From: Ceratodon purpureus
Lineage: Eukaryota > Streptophyta > Bryopsida > Pseudoditrichales > Ditrichaceae
Assembly (NCBI GenBank): GCA_014871385.1
Contig: CM026428.1
Location: forward strand, 6,799,471-6,863,470
Reading direction: 5' to 3'
Length of the DNA: 64,000 nucleotides
The number at the start of each line of letters is the position of its first letter. Position 1 is the first letter of the stretch. Positions 23,899 through 35,756 of this stretch are shown here, piece after piece. The notes beneath the pieces are model-generated. The model worked only from the letters and a program-made list of their open reading frames with translations. It made no database searches and was not told the origin of the DNA. The translations under genes and the position numbers were made by a program.

Positions 23899-26800
23899 TC
23901 AAGCATAAGTAGTGGCATTCATTGTCTCCCTTGAGAAAGAACGTCTATTGTATAATAATAGTATCTTCATCTCTCCGTAGTACCTTCTACCACCTATAAA
24001 AAGAGTAGTTTTCTTCTGGGTTTGCAGGCTTGGTTGTAATCATCTTTGCAATGATACTTTCATGTGTTTCCAGAAAGAAAGAATAAATTAAAAAAAGGAA
24101 AAAACGTCTATATAAAAAGAAACATGGTACTAATTGAGTTGGTAATGTTGAATGTCCAGATTGTAACCAACTTCTAAAATCTCAACAAACTACTAAGCAA
24201 CTCCTAGTGACGCTATCATGTGTCGGTTTTTGGATACAATGACGGTTTTGGAGTACAGTGACGGTTTTGGGTGTGCATTGACTGGTCTCCTAGGACCGTG
24301 GAGTTGGGACCTCATTTACGTTTTGGTATGTCGGGACTGATGTGGAGGTTGGGGTTTGCATTGGTGTGGGGTTTGATCTTTTGTATTGCTTAGACTTTAC
24401 AGCTTCCTGTGAGGGTCACTTGATTGGGTTTTTTATGTGCCTGCCGTTGCTGTGGCGAACTTCTCTTCTGGTTTATTTGTAATTGTTGTCTTCGTTGGGC
24501 ATTGTAATGCTTTACGATGCTGAGAGCCGATCGCTTATGTACTGGACTTTGTCGGCGAACAGGAGCTAGGTTTTTTCGTAAGATCATGTGTCTGTGTATG
24601 GCGCTTGTTCACTAGTGCGTTTTCGAGGCTGAACTTGGACTTGTGATGTATTGGCTTGCTATGGTCACGCCTTGATATGAATTGGAATTAAATTACTCTT
24701 TGCTTTGGAATGGAGTTAGAAAGGTGATCTGGGTTCATGTGCAAATGATCGATGACACGGATTTGGGCTTCTTCGCCAACTTTTTGGGCATTACGATATT
24801 TGTTTTACTGGTAGCCTACCACTATGTGGTGGCAGAGCCCAAGGTTAAGGCATAGTGACGTAGCGGGTTTGCACCCGGCATGAAACATGGAGGACTGGTG
24901 GCGTCCTGGCAGGGAAGTCACTACGTGAAGGAAAAAAATTAACATCTTAGATGTGGGAGAGCAGTCATAATGTGCCATCTCTGTACCTGGCTGAAAGAAA
25001 AGTTCACAAGACATTTGATGTCTGCCTGGCGCAGCTTTAGTTGTATCGCTTAGCCAGGACATGAGCTACTGGTTAATGAATGTGTGCGTGACTGAGACTT
25101 TCCTTTATAATATCCTAAGTGATTTTTGACTTCTAGCAAAAAATCTCTGCATAATTTTATTGAAGATTCCTTGGTCTCTGTATCTTGAAGTGTCTTTTAT
25201 CGGATCAAGGTGTTGTGGATGCGTGCTTTCGGCAACTCTGTGGTACTATGGAACTGTGATAGATGTTTATTGTAAATACAGGAAGAGCTTTCAACTTTGG
25301 TGTGTAAGCAGGATTTCTTCACTTGGTCATATACAATGCATGTTCCAGTAGATGCTGATCTTACTAACCTACAGCAGCTAGGATGGTAATTCTTCCTGTG
25401 TATTTCTCATATGTAGGCAATGGATCAGAGCTACAGTTCGGTAATATGCGAAATCGTGGAAACATGGTTTGTTAGGCTGTTGCATTTAAGAACACAAATG
25501 TAGAGAAACTGAAGTGCCAAATATACAGTGACTGCCATAACTGAGTACAAGTTTGAAAACAATTGTATTCAAACATGTATACCATGAGCATGAATGGATA
25601 CAATGTTGAAGTAAAAATATGAAAGTTGTAGTGTAGGAGGTACTACACAATCCTATCAAAATAGAGAGCATAGAGCAAGTGCGGTTTACAAGTAAATAAA
25701 TCTCAAAGTGAAGCCACTTAAATACTTGGTTTTGTTGGCCTATTTATCAATACTCTTAAAAAATTCTCCAAAATTATTTTAAAAGCCATAACATCTAGAA
25801 TGTATTTTGTCATGTTATTATACATTACTCGGGTGCCACGAATCTCGGCGAACCAAGTTTGCACAAGCTATGAATTGTCAACAAAGACAATATTGTATTT
25901 CTACATTTAGGTGAAGAAACTATGATTACCATTGGCATTGCTTAAATTCACAGCCAATTCCTAGTCACCTAGGATACTTTGGAGTTCATCATCAATTATT
26001 GTTGAAGGGAATCCAATATGGAAGGAATTGGAGGGAATTAAGGACGAAGATTCAAAGGTGTGCTGGCCACTTTTGAAGAATGTTATGAATGTGCGGTGCC
26101 TCGAAAGTAAATGTTGAATTTTGGAAGTTGGGGTGCAATGTGCAGAAACTTGCCCCGGTAACCTCTTCTGCATGTCAAACAGTACACTCCTGGCCAGCTT
26201 TACGATGTCTAGGCTTCACTGCACTCCCAGCTTTGCACTTGTAAGCTGCACTGCACATGTTTCCAGCCGTAGTTGAGTAGACAAATTCATGGTTGCACTC
26301 CAAGATACACAGAGAATACACACTCCACAATTGTTGTGTGTGTGCAGTAAACCTTACTGGTAGTTTTTGTCTACAATTATTAGAAGGATCAACTAAGATC
26401 ACATACAAGACTCAGCTCGTAAAATGATGATCATACCATTCTTGTCAAATGTCAGAGACACACTTCCTACCAAGTGTCATACAGATGTGCATTCCTTGTC
26501 AATTATCACTTGCTCAGTTGCTATCAACCTGTAGTCGAGAATCGTGCTTCTAATTTTGTTGGGGGAAGATGGATATTAGGATTTGGACCATCAGTGCCCA
26601 ATTCTATTTGTAAAAATCTAGTGGACAGTTCCTGAAAAAGAGGAGTAAGAGATGAGTAAACCAGGACTGATTGTAAATGCCAAGGTCCTAAACCTCCTGC
26701 AACTACTGAGTTAGAATGGTGTTGTAGATACACTACAGTGTTGGTGTCTTTGTGTAGAAGAATTTCTAAATTCAACTTCGCAATGGCTAACCCCGTCGTT

Positions 26801-28370
26801 TCCGATTTGCATCTTTGTAAGTACCTTCGAATGATGCTGTCACAATTGGTGGCCGTGATCTTTGATGTGGAGAGAATGCAAATGCAGAGTAAGGTCAGGG
26901 TTTTGGATGAGAGCTCGAGGTTACTCATATATCTCTCACCAATTTCGAGTGCTCTGATTTGTTTCGTTCTAATTGAACTCATCTTCCATGTGCTGTCGCT
27001 GCCTACATTCTATTGCCTTCAGATCAGCTGAGAAGGAACGGCATGTGAAACAAGGTGTATTTGTTTGAATGAGGAGACGATGCTTGCAGATGGTAAGCTA
27101 AGTTCCAGCTATGAGTAATTTGATGATGCCCAATGTTCGATGTTCAGGGAACATTGTTACCATGTGAGTTTCAGATGTCTGCAACATGCAAATACTTCGT
27201 ATAAACACTATCATTCCACTCATGAGCAGACTTGGGCAACTAACTTGAAAGTTACATTTCAAGCTCAGGTAGTAAATTGGATGTACAAGTTGATGGTCAA
27301 AATTCATATCCATATATCAATCGTGAAAGTTGATGCTCGTATTATGTCAGTTTGGGTGCCAGTCATTGAATTAAGAGCGAGTCTTGTAGAAGAGCACCGA
27401 CATAACTGTGGAGATTTGCAGTAGTTTCATGAAGACACTGGTTGATTGAACCCTAGTTGCAACTTTACCCTAATCGGACTCATTAACAACAGCTGTGTTT
27501 CCATCTTCACGGCACTTCGCATTGTTTACATTGCACTCTTGAAATCAGGCTTGCTATGATTGCATCCGGGCTCCCCATTGTTGTTGGCTGAATTGCAGAA
27601 GCTTTTGGTTGCGTAGCAGATTGTAGAGTTTAGTGCGAGGAGATTGTCGGACTACGTGGTAACCAGGCAAGTGGAGGAGTCGTGATCATGAAGAATGCAC
27701 AACCGATTTTCTTGTGAGCCAAAGTTATGCGCGAGTTGAGGTGAATGGTTGATAGTCATCGTTGGCATGCGCTACAGATGCGAGGTTTCATTCGATAACC
27801 TTTGTGATGTAGAATTTTATCTGCCTTCTTTTACACTTTCTCTGCTCCTCACAAATGATTAAGTGACTTACGCAACCAATTGACCACACAAGCCGTAAGG
27901 AAATAAGAATTTGAAAGTTAGCTTCGGAATCTGTTCAGAGATTTACAGGTTGTAGTGATTCACACTCTTCTCACCAAAGCACGCGACAAGTTTTAGGTTA
28001 GAATGTCATCAAAGGGGAAGTCAGTGGCTTGAAAACAAAGGTTCAGGGGAGAATGCTCGAATGTTAAAGCAGGGAAAGCGTGTTCGGACCATGATCATGG
28101 TAGCTCAAGAACAAGTCAGAACGAGATCGAAGACAACCACGAGCTGGATGTGGACGACATAGGTTTGTTGAAACCCTCTATGTGACACTAGTTTTTTTGT
28201 TTGAATTTCTTTAGCGTGTATAAGTGCTCAATTTGTTTGATTTTCCCAGTCATATGGGTCCATTTCATCCTCTTGATGAGCATGCCAAGGTCATGTTTTT
28301 GTTGGTTGTGTTCTGGTTAATGTATTGTTGAACCTCATGATATTCATGTTCGCGTTCGTTTTGTTGTTAG
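23899..28370. other. 4.5-kb stretch without a recognised gene
   Basis: Short frames on both strands (for example 24805-25062 minus, 26524-26982 minus, 26738-27031 plus) carry no motif I recognise and overlap one another. The first 200 bases are probably the 3' flank of the U2AF65 retrocopy. No RNA gene or long repeat was found. Confidence 0.45.
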
Positions 28371-28531
28371 AGTGCACTGACCCCTAGGAACCCTAAAACA
28401 TAATCCCATGTGCAGATGAGCTATTAATAATCACAACGAATAGGATGTGTTTCTGCTCTAACGCCACATCAACACAAGGGAGGGCGCTGATCTTTGCCGA
28501 TGCCGACCATGCGCAAGGTGACATTAGCTGC

Positions 28532-28603
28532 GGCCCCATAGTCTAGTGGTTACGACTTTGGACTTTGAATCCAAAAACCCGAGTTCGAATCTCGGTGGGT
28601 CCT
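28532..28603 (+). tRNA. Second tRNA-Gln (UUG) copy, acceptor stem weakened
   Basis: Same 72-nt layout as the copy at 9451-9522, with identical anticodon stem, loop and T arm. Two changes are visible: C to T in the D arm (gtctag for gtccag) and G to T in the 3' acceptor strand (TGGGTCC against 5' GGCCCCA), which creates a C-U mismatch at the third pair. It may be a decaying duplicate. Confidence 0.85.
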
Positions 28604-29188
28604 GCGAGAATCAGAAACGTCGATACATTTCTCCCATTTTTGATCGGTGGTGCGACGGAGCACAAACTCCGAGGTTTCATTTCGGTGCGGGAGCACCCAA
28701 TCGTGCAGCAAGATTGAGGTATGAAATGAACTTGGAAGAAAACTGTGCTGGACGACGGATGTTCTCCACGGTCTATGATCCGAACAAACCATCCCAGCTG
28801 CTTTCAATAACTTAGATCATGGTACACAAGGGGTAGAGGGATCCATTCACAACTGACTGCATCTGCAATTAACCCTGAGAATTATTAGCTCAAGTGTCCC
28901 CAAGAACTCATGAACATCTACGTCGCCTCAAACGATTTTATTCAACCTAGACTTCACTTTCTGAGTATCCACAGCAAGGGCAGTGTCTGCAACAGAGCCT
29001 TCAAGGCGGCAGAGAAAACTGTAATGTCCCCTGCATCGACAAATCTCACAACTTCTAGTAGCTCATTGGATATGGAACCCGGGTTGACCTCTGAGGCTAA
29101 GATGAAACTGGCCGCCAGAGTCGATGAGAGAATTTGTGGAGCCGGGCCCATGGAAATCAGGAATCCGCACCTACACGGCTCGGAATGC

Positions 29189-29562
29189 TCATATCCTCGA
29201 TTTGCTTAGTCCTGGAAGGTCGTCTAAGTCGTCATCCAAGCTGCCCATCTCTTGGGACGGAATCTGCAGCAAAGTGTGAGGTTACGGTCACAAGGAAGCG
29301 ACGTTGTCCAACACATGGCTCCCGTGCAGATTTGCTTGCATGACCCTATTGTTAATCAGTAGGGAATGGAGCAAGTAGCTATGAGAACAGCTTTCTTCGA
29401 GTCAGAGATCACAATTTCTTTTCGTAAGAGGAGATTGTTTATACCCACCTGGTACTCGGCTTCAGGCTTCTCTGCAAAGGTCCTCAACGGAAGGTTGAAG
29501 ACGCGTGGATACGGGATCTTGTAATGCCACGCAATCTGGTGTCTCTTCTCGCCCTCATCTAT
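29189..29562 (-). pseudogene. Truncated LYRM1 copy (exons 3 and 4 only)
   Basis: Reverse-complement counterparts of LYRM1 exon 3 (29562-29449, 114 nt, same length, GTGGGT donor kept) and exon 4 (29263-29189, 75 nt, ending TGA). Both exons remain open, with a few replacements (for example Tyr to His and Gly to Arg in exon 3, Arg to Ile before the stop). Exons 1 and 2 with the LYR motif are absent because the duplication begins in intron 2, so no full protein can be made from this copy alone. Confidence 0.9.
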
Positions 29563-29710
29563 CTGCAACAGTCCAACGGACGACGAGTCACATGGTGGGC
29601 ACATCGACTTGGACTCAGAGCAAGGAACTTGGACTAGATCACTTGTGAAGTAATTGAACCAAAGGGATCAAATGGACGAGCTGGTTTTTTAGACAGTAAT
29701 TTAACCCCTC

Positions 29711-30724
29711 ACTGGAAGATAACCTGTGGTTATTGACCCCGTTTTTGACTCTTTAGTGACAAACCCAACCAACAATGCTCACTATCCTCCCTCTTAGATC
29801 ACAATTGTCACAGATGAAGCATTTCTTTAGGTTTTATAGGGCGTATGAGGGTAAAAAGTTCAAGGACATATTCTTAACCCAACTAAGAACAAGAATTTGG
29901 AGAGCCTTAAGCCAAAATTCATTTTGAAATTGGTTTATTTTGGCACACAAAACACTTCAATGGTGAAAGTCAACTCCAAAGGCTGGTCTTTGATAGTAAG
30001 AAAGGGCTTATGGAGCAATATTGGATTGAAAATCCATGCGGTGATATCATGCCTCAAAATTTTATTCACATGTGCAAAATACAAAAAAAAATTTAAAAAA
30101 AATTAAAAAAAAATTAAAAAAAATCTTGATTTTTGGTGAATTTTTGAAATTTTTGAGGTCTTATTAATTTTGGGCAGATTTTGAGGATAAATGAGCATAT
30201 ATATTGTTTTGGCAGATTGAGCATGCCTTTATAGTGTTTTCAAATTTTGATTGTGAATATCTCCCAACGCATGAGGAATTTTGAAGCATGAATGGTCTTG
30301 TTGAAAAGGTATGGAAAAACTCCACGATATGAAAAAAGAATTCACTTCATACTATCTATTTTTAGTAATTGAGAGCCTAACCAGAGTCAAATTGACCTTG
30401 TTATGGCTCATTTCAATTTTAGGGGCTAACATTCTCCCTGAAGCAACTGGTCTCTAAGAGTGGGAGAAGGTGGTGAAGAAATGTATCCAGTCATGACAAG
30501 GACTTATACAAGAAGATCATAGAAGGTTTAACGGCTGCTTCATGAAAAATTATTTTTGGAAAAATAAATGGTTGATTCTTAGAAAATGAATATCTTGGTT
30601 TTTTGTTGTTTTAGTAGAATTGAACCAATGATAACTTCAAATGGCCTATAGATGGTATTCTATTACTGTATAGAGGATGATTTATTCTCTTTTTGTTTTT
30701 TGCTTTTCCTAGTTTGACACTAAA
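29711..30724. other. Spacer without a recognised gene
   Basis: AT-rich sequence with A runs separated by TT at 30081-30121. The plus frame at 29897-30106 ends in this low-complexity tract and is not convincing. Confidence 0.5.
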
Positions 30725-30905
30725 CTCCTACAATTGAAGTCCGGGGCCAAAGACTGTATAAAACCAGAGTAGTATGGGTGTTACTCTATTTGGAGGTGAA
30801 AAGAAGCTTGATTACTTCTAGGATTGGAATAGAGCTTCAAGAGAGGTGGAGTGTCCTCACAAGATTAGTTAGAAATGAGCACATGTTCATTTTTGCTTTA
30901 TATAT
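30725..30905 (+). repeat. Dispersed repeat, copy 1 (partner 37765-37945)
   Basis: Shares with 37765-37945 the ordered words 'gaagtcc', 'gttactcta', 'ggaggt', 'cttga', 'gagagaggtgga' or close variants, 'cctcacaa' plus 'attag', 'aaatga' and a final 'gctttatata'. Similarity is moderate, as between old copies of one element family. The final 'tttatata' could be an element-borne TATA box. Confidence 0.6.
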
Positions 30906-32040
30906 CCATACCTTGGTTTAGATAAATGAGTTTGAAGTTGTTTCTGGACATAAGCAATGTAAAAAGTAAATATATCAAATTTATGTAGTTTTGGTATGAG
31001 AGATATTTTTCAATTGAATATATGGGTTTTTAATCACATTCTTTTTAACCTTTGTCATTTTTCTTTAATTGCCATCATTGTTATTTTAAGTGTGTATTGT
31101 AGAAGTTTAATATACAACATTGTATTGTATGATGTTCTATTATATACATAAAATTTTATTTTATTATGAATAATAAATCAACATGAAATTAGTGGAAATA
31201 AAAGATGAGATATTTAAAGAAGACAATCTTTAATGAGTTTAATTGCTTCCAAACATATTGTTGGGATTTTATTTGATTGAATATCATATTTTTAAAAGCA
31301 ATGTTGATTAATTTTTATAAGGATAAAGTTTTGAATGTAATAGAATAATCAAAACACATGTCAATGTTTTGTAACAATTGATGAAATGTGGAGTGGTTTC
31401 AATGCTATCAAATGGATATTTGATTATTTGCATAAATCAACCAACGTATGGAATGTAGAAACTGGAAGAATAGTTTTTATACTTGGATAATTATTTACAA
31501 TGAAACCATGCATTTATAGTTTGGATTCAAAATTTTTTATTTTCTGTTTACTTATTTGTTGAAACACGCGGCAAAGTGGATGGGTGGCTTTTGCAACCCA
31601 TTGCCGAGGTTTTCCATCTGACAAGTGAGATTTACAGCCAATCGGAATCAAACCACAAACCCTTGGGAACCCCAACAACAACCAAAGGATACCCCCAAGG
31701 TCCTACCAATTCCATCATCTGGTAGTTTAAAATCATTTCAAACCAGTTAAAAATATTTTAAATTAGTAATAAGAATGAATGATAATGTTTCTACAGTGAA
31801 AGTATAAATTTGACACAATCGAAATGTTCTAAGGGCAAAGATAAAAAAAAAAAAAAAAAAAAAAAAACTGAAACCTGATATCAAAATTTAAGAATCCAGG
31901 TCATACGCCTACAGATTCGAACAAGAGTCAAATGCTTTCAATTAAACATTTAAATTTCAAAACTGAATGCTCAGTTTCCGTTATTTCAAAACAACATCCC
32001 GATGAAAAGCAAACAGATTGAAAGCCAAAAATCACACTCA
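30906..32040. other. AT-rich spacer with a poly(A) tract
   Basis: No gene recognised. It contains a 22-base A run at 31845-31866 and long AT-rich stretches around 30950-31550. Confidence 0.5.
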
Positions 32041-34151
32041 CCCAGGCAACATCAGAAATGATCCCACAGATCTTTGGTCGCAAGCTCCAACGCATTGAAA
32101 TCACAACTCACCCATCCGACAGCCATGTAGCCCCCATCGAACATCCCACGGCGACAGAGACCTCCAGGGCCCGAGAAGCGTGTGCAACCACCTCACCGCC
32201 CCCGGCCCCGCCCACGTCAGCGCCCTTATCGAAGCCACCATTGCCCTTGAACCCACACCTCCAGAACAAAGCCCCGTCACACGCCCAAAGCAGCACCTCT
32301 CCAAACCCTCACAGGACCCATAACCGTCACCATATCCCAAAACCACCATCATCTACGAAAAACTTCACATCCAAAACCAATATCCACGTTTTCTGTAGAT
32401 TTTACCTGTTTTGGGATCCTGTGACGGTTTTTAGGATGGGGCGTTGGGGGTTTGATTGGAGTGAGTGTTGGTGCCAGTTGCGGAGGAGGGAGGCAGAGGG
32501 GAGGAAAAACGGAGAGAAGCGCGTTGGACCGCCTTGGGCTGGCTTCTAGGGTTTGTGGTGCTGCTGAGGAGGGGATGGTGTGTTGCGGGGAGCTTACTGG
32601 CGTGCTATAACCCTCGTGGCGATGGTGGACTAGGAGTACTTTGTGGTGGCGCTGGATTGCTAAACTGGAGGCGCTTCTCAATTCGTTGTTTGGACCTCGG
32701 GCGGTTTGGTTTTCAGGTATGTTGCTCTGTTTTTTTGCTGTGATGGAGTTGCATGGTGGGAGGGATGGTGTGAGGGCTAAGTTATGGTGGTAGGGGATTA
32801 GGTGGAATGGAGGTGATTTTGAATTCGTGATTTGCAGCTCGGGCGTTTTTCTCCTTGGTTTGTTGCTCTGTGATTGAGCCTCGGTTTCGGGATGTTGCGA
32901 GGAGGGGGTTCGAGGTTGGCGTGAAATTGGTGCATGGGAGGGGTTAATTGCCGGTGCTAGGGGCATTAGTGGAGAAGAGATGGTTCTGAATTTCTCGTTT
33001 AGAGCTCGGGCAGTTTTGCTGTCGGGTTTGTTGCTCTGATTGAGTTGCGGATTCGGGACGGTGTGAGGTTGGAGGGGTTAGTCCGTGGCGGCAGGGGGTT
33101 AGTGGGATGGAGGCGCTTCTGAATTCATTGTTTGGAAATTGCCCGGTTTCTTGTTTGGTTTTGTTCCTCCTATGATTGAGTTGCGGGTTCGTGGACGTGT
33201 GAGGGTGGCGTGAAATTAACGCATGTGAGGATTGATTTCGTGGTGGTAGAGAGATTAGTGGAGCGGGGTGGCCTCTGGAATCACGATTTGGATATTTTCG
33301 CTTTTTTCCCTAGGTTTCCTTCTGCCCGATTAGGTTGGAGTTTCAGGATGGTGTGAGGTGGGAATTGGCGATTCGGAGCGACTAGAATGGGTTACTTCAT
33401 GATAAGATTTGATGATAGTAGCATAGTGTCTTGTAAATTGTGCTGTCTGGATGTAGACATTATGGCAGTGTGTCATGGGGATGTTGTGGCAAAGACCTGG
33501 TTAGGCGGTTCAATTTGTTGTGGTTTGGTAGGGTTGTTGACGTATTCCGGTGGACTTTATCATGCGGGCTTTATGTGGGTTTTCTGTTACATCATCCTCG
33601 GTGAAATAGTGTACTCTTGGGAGAAACTGTGTACATGCAGGATTACTTCACGTATGTTTCTTGATCGCTTGCTGAAAATTACGTGTGCATATTATCCTTC
33701 TAGTGTACGAATGATTTGCAGTGTAATTGCCCAGTCCGGTTATCTCGTTTGTATTTGGTTCTTTGTGATTATCTTTCTTGTCGTGTTTTCCAGTGTGTCT
33801 TATATGGCTCATCAACTTCTGTTGCAGGCACCAAAACTCGTATTGCTACAACGTTGATCTCAGCTGCAAATCCTACCAATCGTTTGTTGCTGCGCCAAGA
33901 TGGGTCGGTGTGATGGGGTTACCGGGCTGAGGAGTGTTTAGAGCATCTTCGCATATTGATCTGGAAGGTCTTTGTGTCTAGATGTGGCGGGATGGATTTC
34001 AGTGTGTAAAAGCACTAATGAGATGATGTGTTTTTTTGGCATTTGAAGTGTGAAAGAAGTTTTGGTAACGAGTGGAAAGAGCCGACACTCTCCAGTTATT
34101 TAGAAGTGGTAAATTGAACTGCTAGAGCTCGAGTATGTAACAGCAGCAATA
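32041..34151 (+). promoter_or_regulatory. Leader region with a probable 1.1-kb 5'-UTR intron
   Basis: A GTATGT donor after 'ggttttcag' near 32715 and a 'ttctgttgcag' acceptor ending near 33827 suggest a spliced leader for the gene starting at 34152. Plus frames at 32058-32549 and 33387-33857 are not conserved-looking and lie in the promoter, first exon or intron. The intron body is occupied mostly by a degenerate tandem repeat. Confidence 0.5.
32669..33370 (+). repeat. Five degenerate tandem units of about 130-165 bp
   Basis: Each unit opens with a variant of 'ggcgcttctgaattc', followed by 'gtttgga', 'ctcgggcggttt', then 'ttgttgctctg', 'attgagttgcgg', 'ttcgggacggtgtgagg' and 'gggttagtgg'. 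Unit starts are near 32669, 32811, 32978, 33111 and 33270. The units diverge noticeably, so the array is old. Confidence 0.7.
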
Positions 34152-35756
34152 ATGGAGATTGAGCGGCATTACCTCGGAGCATGGGATGGTGTGCAGAGGC
34201 AAGGACAAGGTGTTTTGGAATGCTTCTCATCAGTAGCCCAAGGTCTGGGAGGCATTCTTCAAAGTCATATACCTCAGCATATTCCCCCCCTACCTGCGTT
34301 TCCTTTCCCATCTGATTTGTCTTTCCCATCGATTCCCATACCCTCCCCTCAGATACAACTTTCATCTTTTCCAAGTCAATGGCCATGGTCCTCTTCAATC
34401 GACAATCTTACTCACCTGGCTGGCTCTGGATTCGGTTCAGATATGAAACTTGCACAACCATTGAGCATTGGTGCAGGGTTTCCTGAATCCTTGTCGATTC
34501 ATCATTTGGGTCAAGATGTGAGCACCCATGTTGGACAAGCCGGAGCTTCTATAGGAGCCTATTTGTCTGATCTGGCGGGAGGTTTAATGCAACGATTTCC
34601 TGGCCCCTCTGAGAAGGCAGAAAACTCCCTGCTGCATTCTTTTGGGGCATCGACTTTGATGCCACCATTAAATGCACATACTGGTTCTACACGTGTGTTT
34701 CCTGAGGGCAAGCAACAGGATGTTCGTCCACGGACGGAGGAAGGCATTGGCGCAAGAGCTACATGCAGAAAGGAAAGCAATGGTGAAACTGAAGACGGTT
34801 TTTATGACGATTTGTTGACATTTCAGAAAGATCAGGACTTGGAAGAGATTGCCGACAAGGAGGTTATGTCAATGCTTGCCAAGAATGCTGGTCCTTCTGG
34901 CAACCGTAGCAGTGCCTTTGTGAGCACTACCTTCTCAAGCCGTACACAAGACATTGAAACTTCTGTTGTTGCTCGTGGTGACCTTTGGCGGGTGGAAGCT
35001 ACACAGGGTGGATCATCGACACCACTCTTTCTTTTGCAATTGGGACCAATCCTCTTCGTCCGAGCTTCAACTCTTTTGTTACCAATCCACCTGTCTAAAC
35101 GACATTGCTTGTGGTATGGGTTTGATCGAAAGGAGGGACTACACTCCCTTTGTCCAGCAGTGTGGTCAAAGCATCGGCGATGGTTGGCCATGGCTATGCT
35201 CTCACTCAACCCCGTTTCCTGCTCCTTTTTAGATCTGCAGTTTCCAAATGGTCAGATGACCTACGTGGCTGGTGATGGCCTAACTGGCAGCGCCTTCACC
35301 ACAACAATGGGTGGGCTTCTTCAGGTGCAAGGGAGATTTCCTGGAGATACAAAGATTAGTTATTCATATAAGAACAAGTGGGGGACGCGATTCACTCCAG
35401 CGGTACTATTGCCTGAAAAATCAGCCTCATTTGAGGTGGTACAGCCGCTGGCATGGCAACCCCTTGGTGTCCTGGTTCGGCCAACAGTAGAACTTAGTGT
35501 TACCCCCAGCATTGGTGGCAGGCATCCAGGTACCAAGGTGGAGTTATTACACTCGCCGATGGAGAAGTTCAGTTGGGGATGTGGTTGTGTGCAGTCAGTG
35601 GATTCGAAAGCTTTTGCTTCTGTTTCAGTGGGCCGGTCGAAACGAAATGGAGAACATGTTGGCAGCTGCGGGTTGACAGTGCAAGTGGAGTCCCCAGTAT
35701 CTAATATCAGGCGCACCTCTTTCACTGTCCAGCTTAACAGTGGTGTAGAGATCTAA
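34152..35756 (+). CDS. Plant-conserved protein of unassigned function, beta-rich C-terminal half
   Basis: A single frame of 534 codons begins ATGGAGATTGAG. Residues 1-45 look like a conserved opening (YLGAWDGVQRQGQGVLECF), followed by a Pro/Ser-rich segment (HIPPLPAFPFP) and a long variable middle that includes DGFYDDLLTFQKDQDLEEIA. From about residue 355 the sequence becomes a run of alternating strands: LDLQFPNGQMTYVAGDGLTG, GGLLQVQGRFPGDTKISYSY, NKWGTRFTP, PLGVLVRPTVELSVTPSIGG, AFASVSVGRSKRNGE, SFTVQLNSGVEI. I have a memory of similar unnamed plant proteins with this C-terminus but cannot give a name. The amphipathic strands and a C-terminal aromatic/aliphatic strand are compatible with an outer-membrane beta barrel of an organelle; that is only a guess. 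No signal peptide is seen. Confidence 0.75.
   Translation: MEIERHYLGAWDGVQRQGQGVLECFSSVAQGLGGILQSHIPQHIPPLPAFPFPSDLSFPSIPIPSPQIQLSSFPSQWPWSSSIDNLTHLAGSGFGSDMKLAQPLSIGAGFPESLSIHHLGQDVSTHVGQAGASIGAYLSDLAGGLMQRFPGPSEKAENSLLHSFGASTLMPPLNAHTGSTRVFPEGKQQDVRPRTEEGIGARATCRKESNGETEDGFYDDLLTFQKDQDLEEIADKEVMSMLAKNAGPSGNRSSAFVSTTFSSRTQDIETSVVARGDLWRVEATQGGSSTPLFLLQLGPILFVRASTLLLPIHLSKRHCLWYGFDRKEGLHSLCPAVWSKHRRWLAMAMLSLNPVSCSFLDLQFPNGQMTYVAGDGLTGSAFTTTMGGLLQVQGRFPGDTKISYSYKNKWGTRFTPAVLLPEKSASFEVVQPLAWQPLGVLVRPTVELSVTPSIGGRHPGTKVELLHSPMEKFSWGCGCVQSVDSKAFASVSVGRSKRNGEHVGSCGLTVQVESPVSNIRRTSFTVQLNSGVEI

Larger units (their letters stand above)
28371..29710 (-). repeat. Arm B of the inverted duplication (partner 8340-9684)
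   Basis: Reverse-complement copy of the LYRM1 3' half, its 3' flank and the tRNA-Gln. The sharp end is at 28371 ('tgcactgacccctaggaacc'). The other end fades near 29690-29710. Scattered substitutions and small indels separate it from arm A. Confidence 0.9.

Noticed and set aside
26524..26982. 152-codon minus-strand frame
   Set aside because: No motif recognised, overlapped by a plus-strand frame of similar quality; kept as non-coding.
32058..32966. Pro- and Arg-rich frames on both strands
   Set aside because: They lie in a promoter and leader region with repeats; no family resemblance and mutual overlap.
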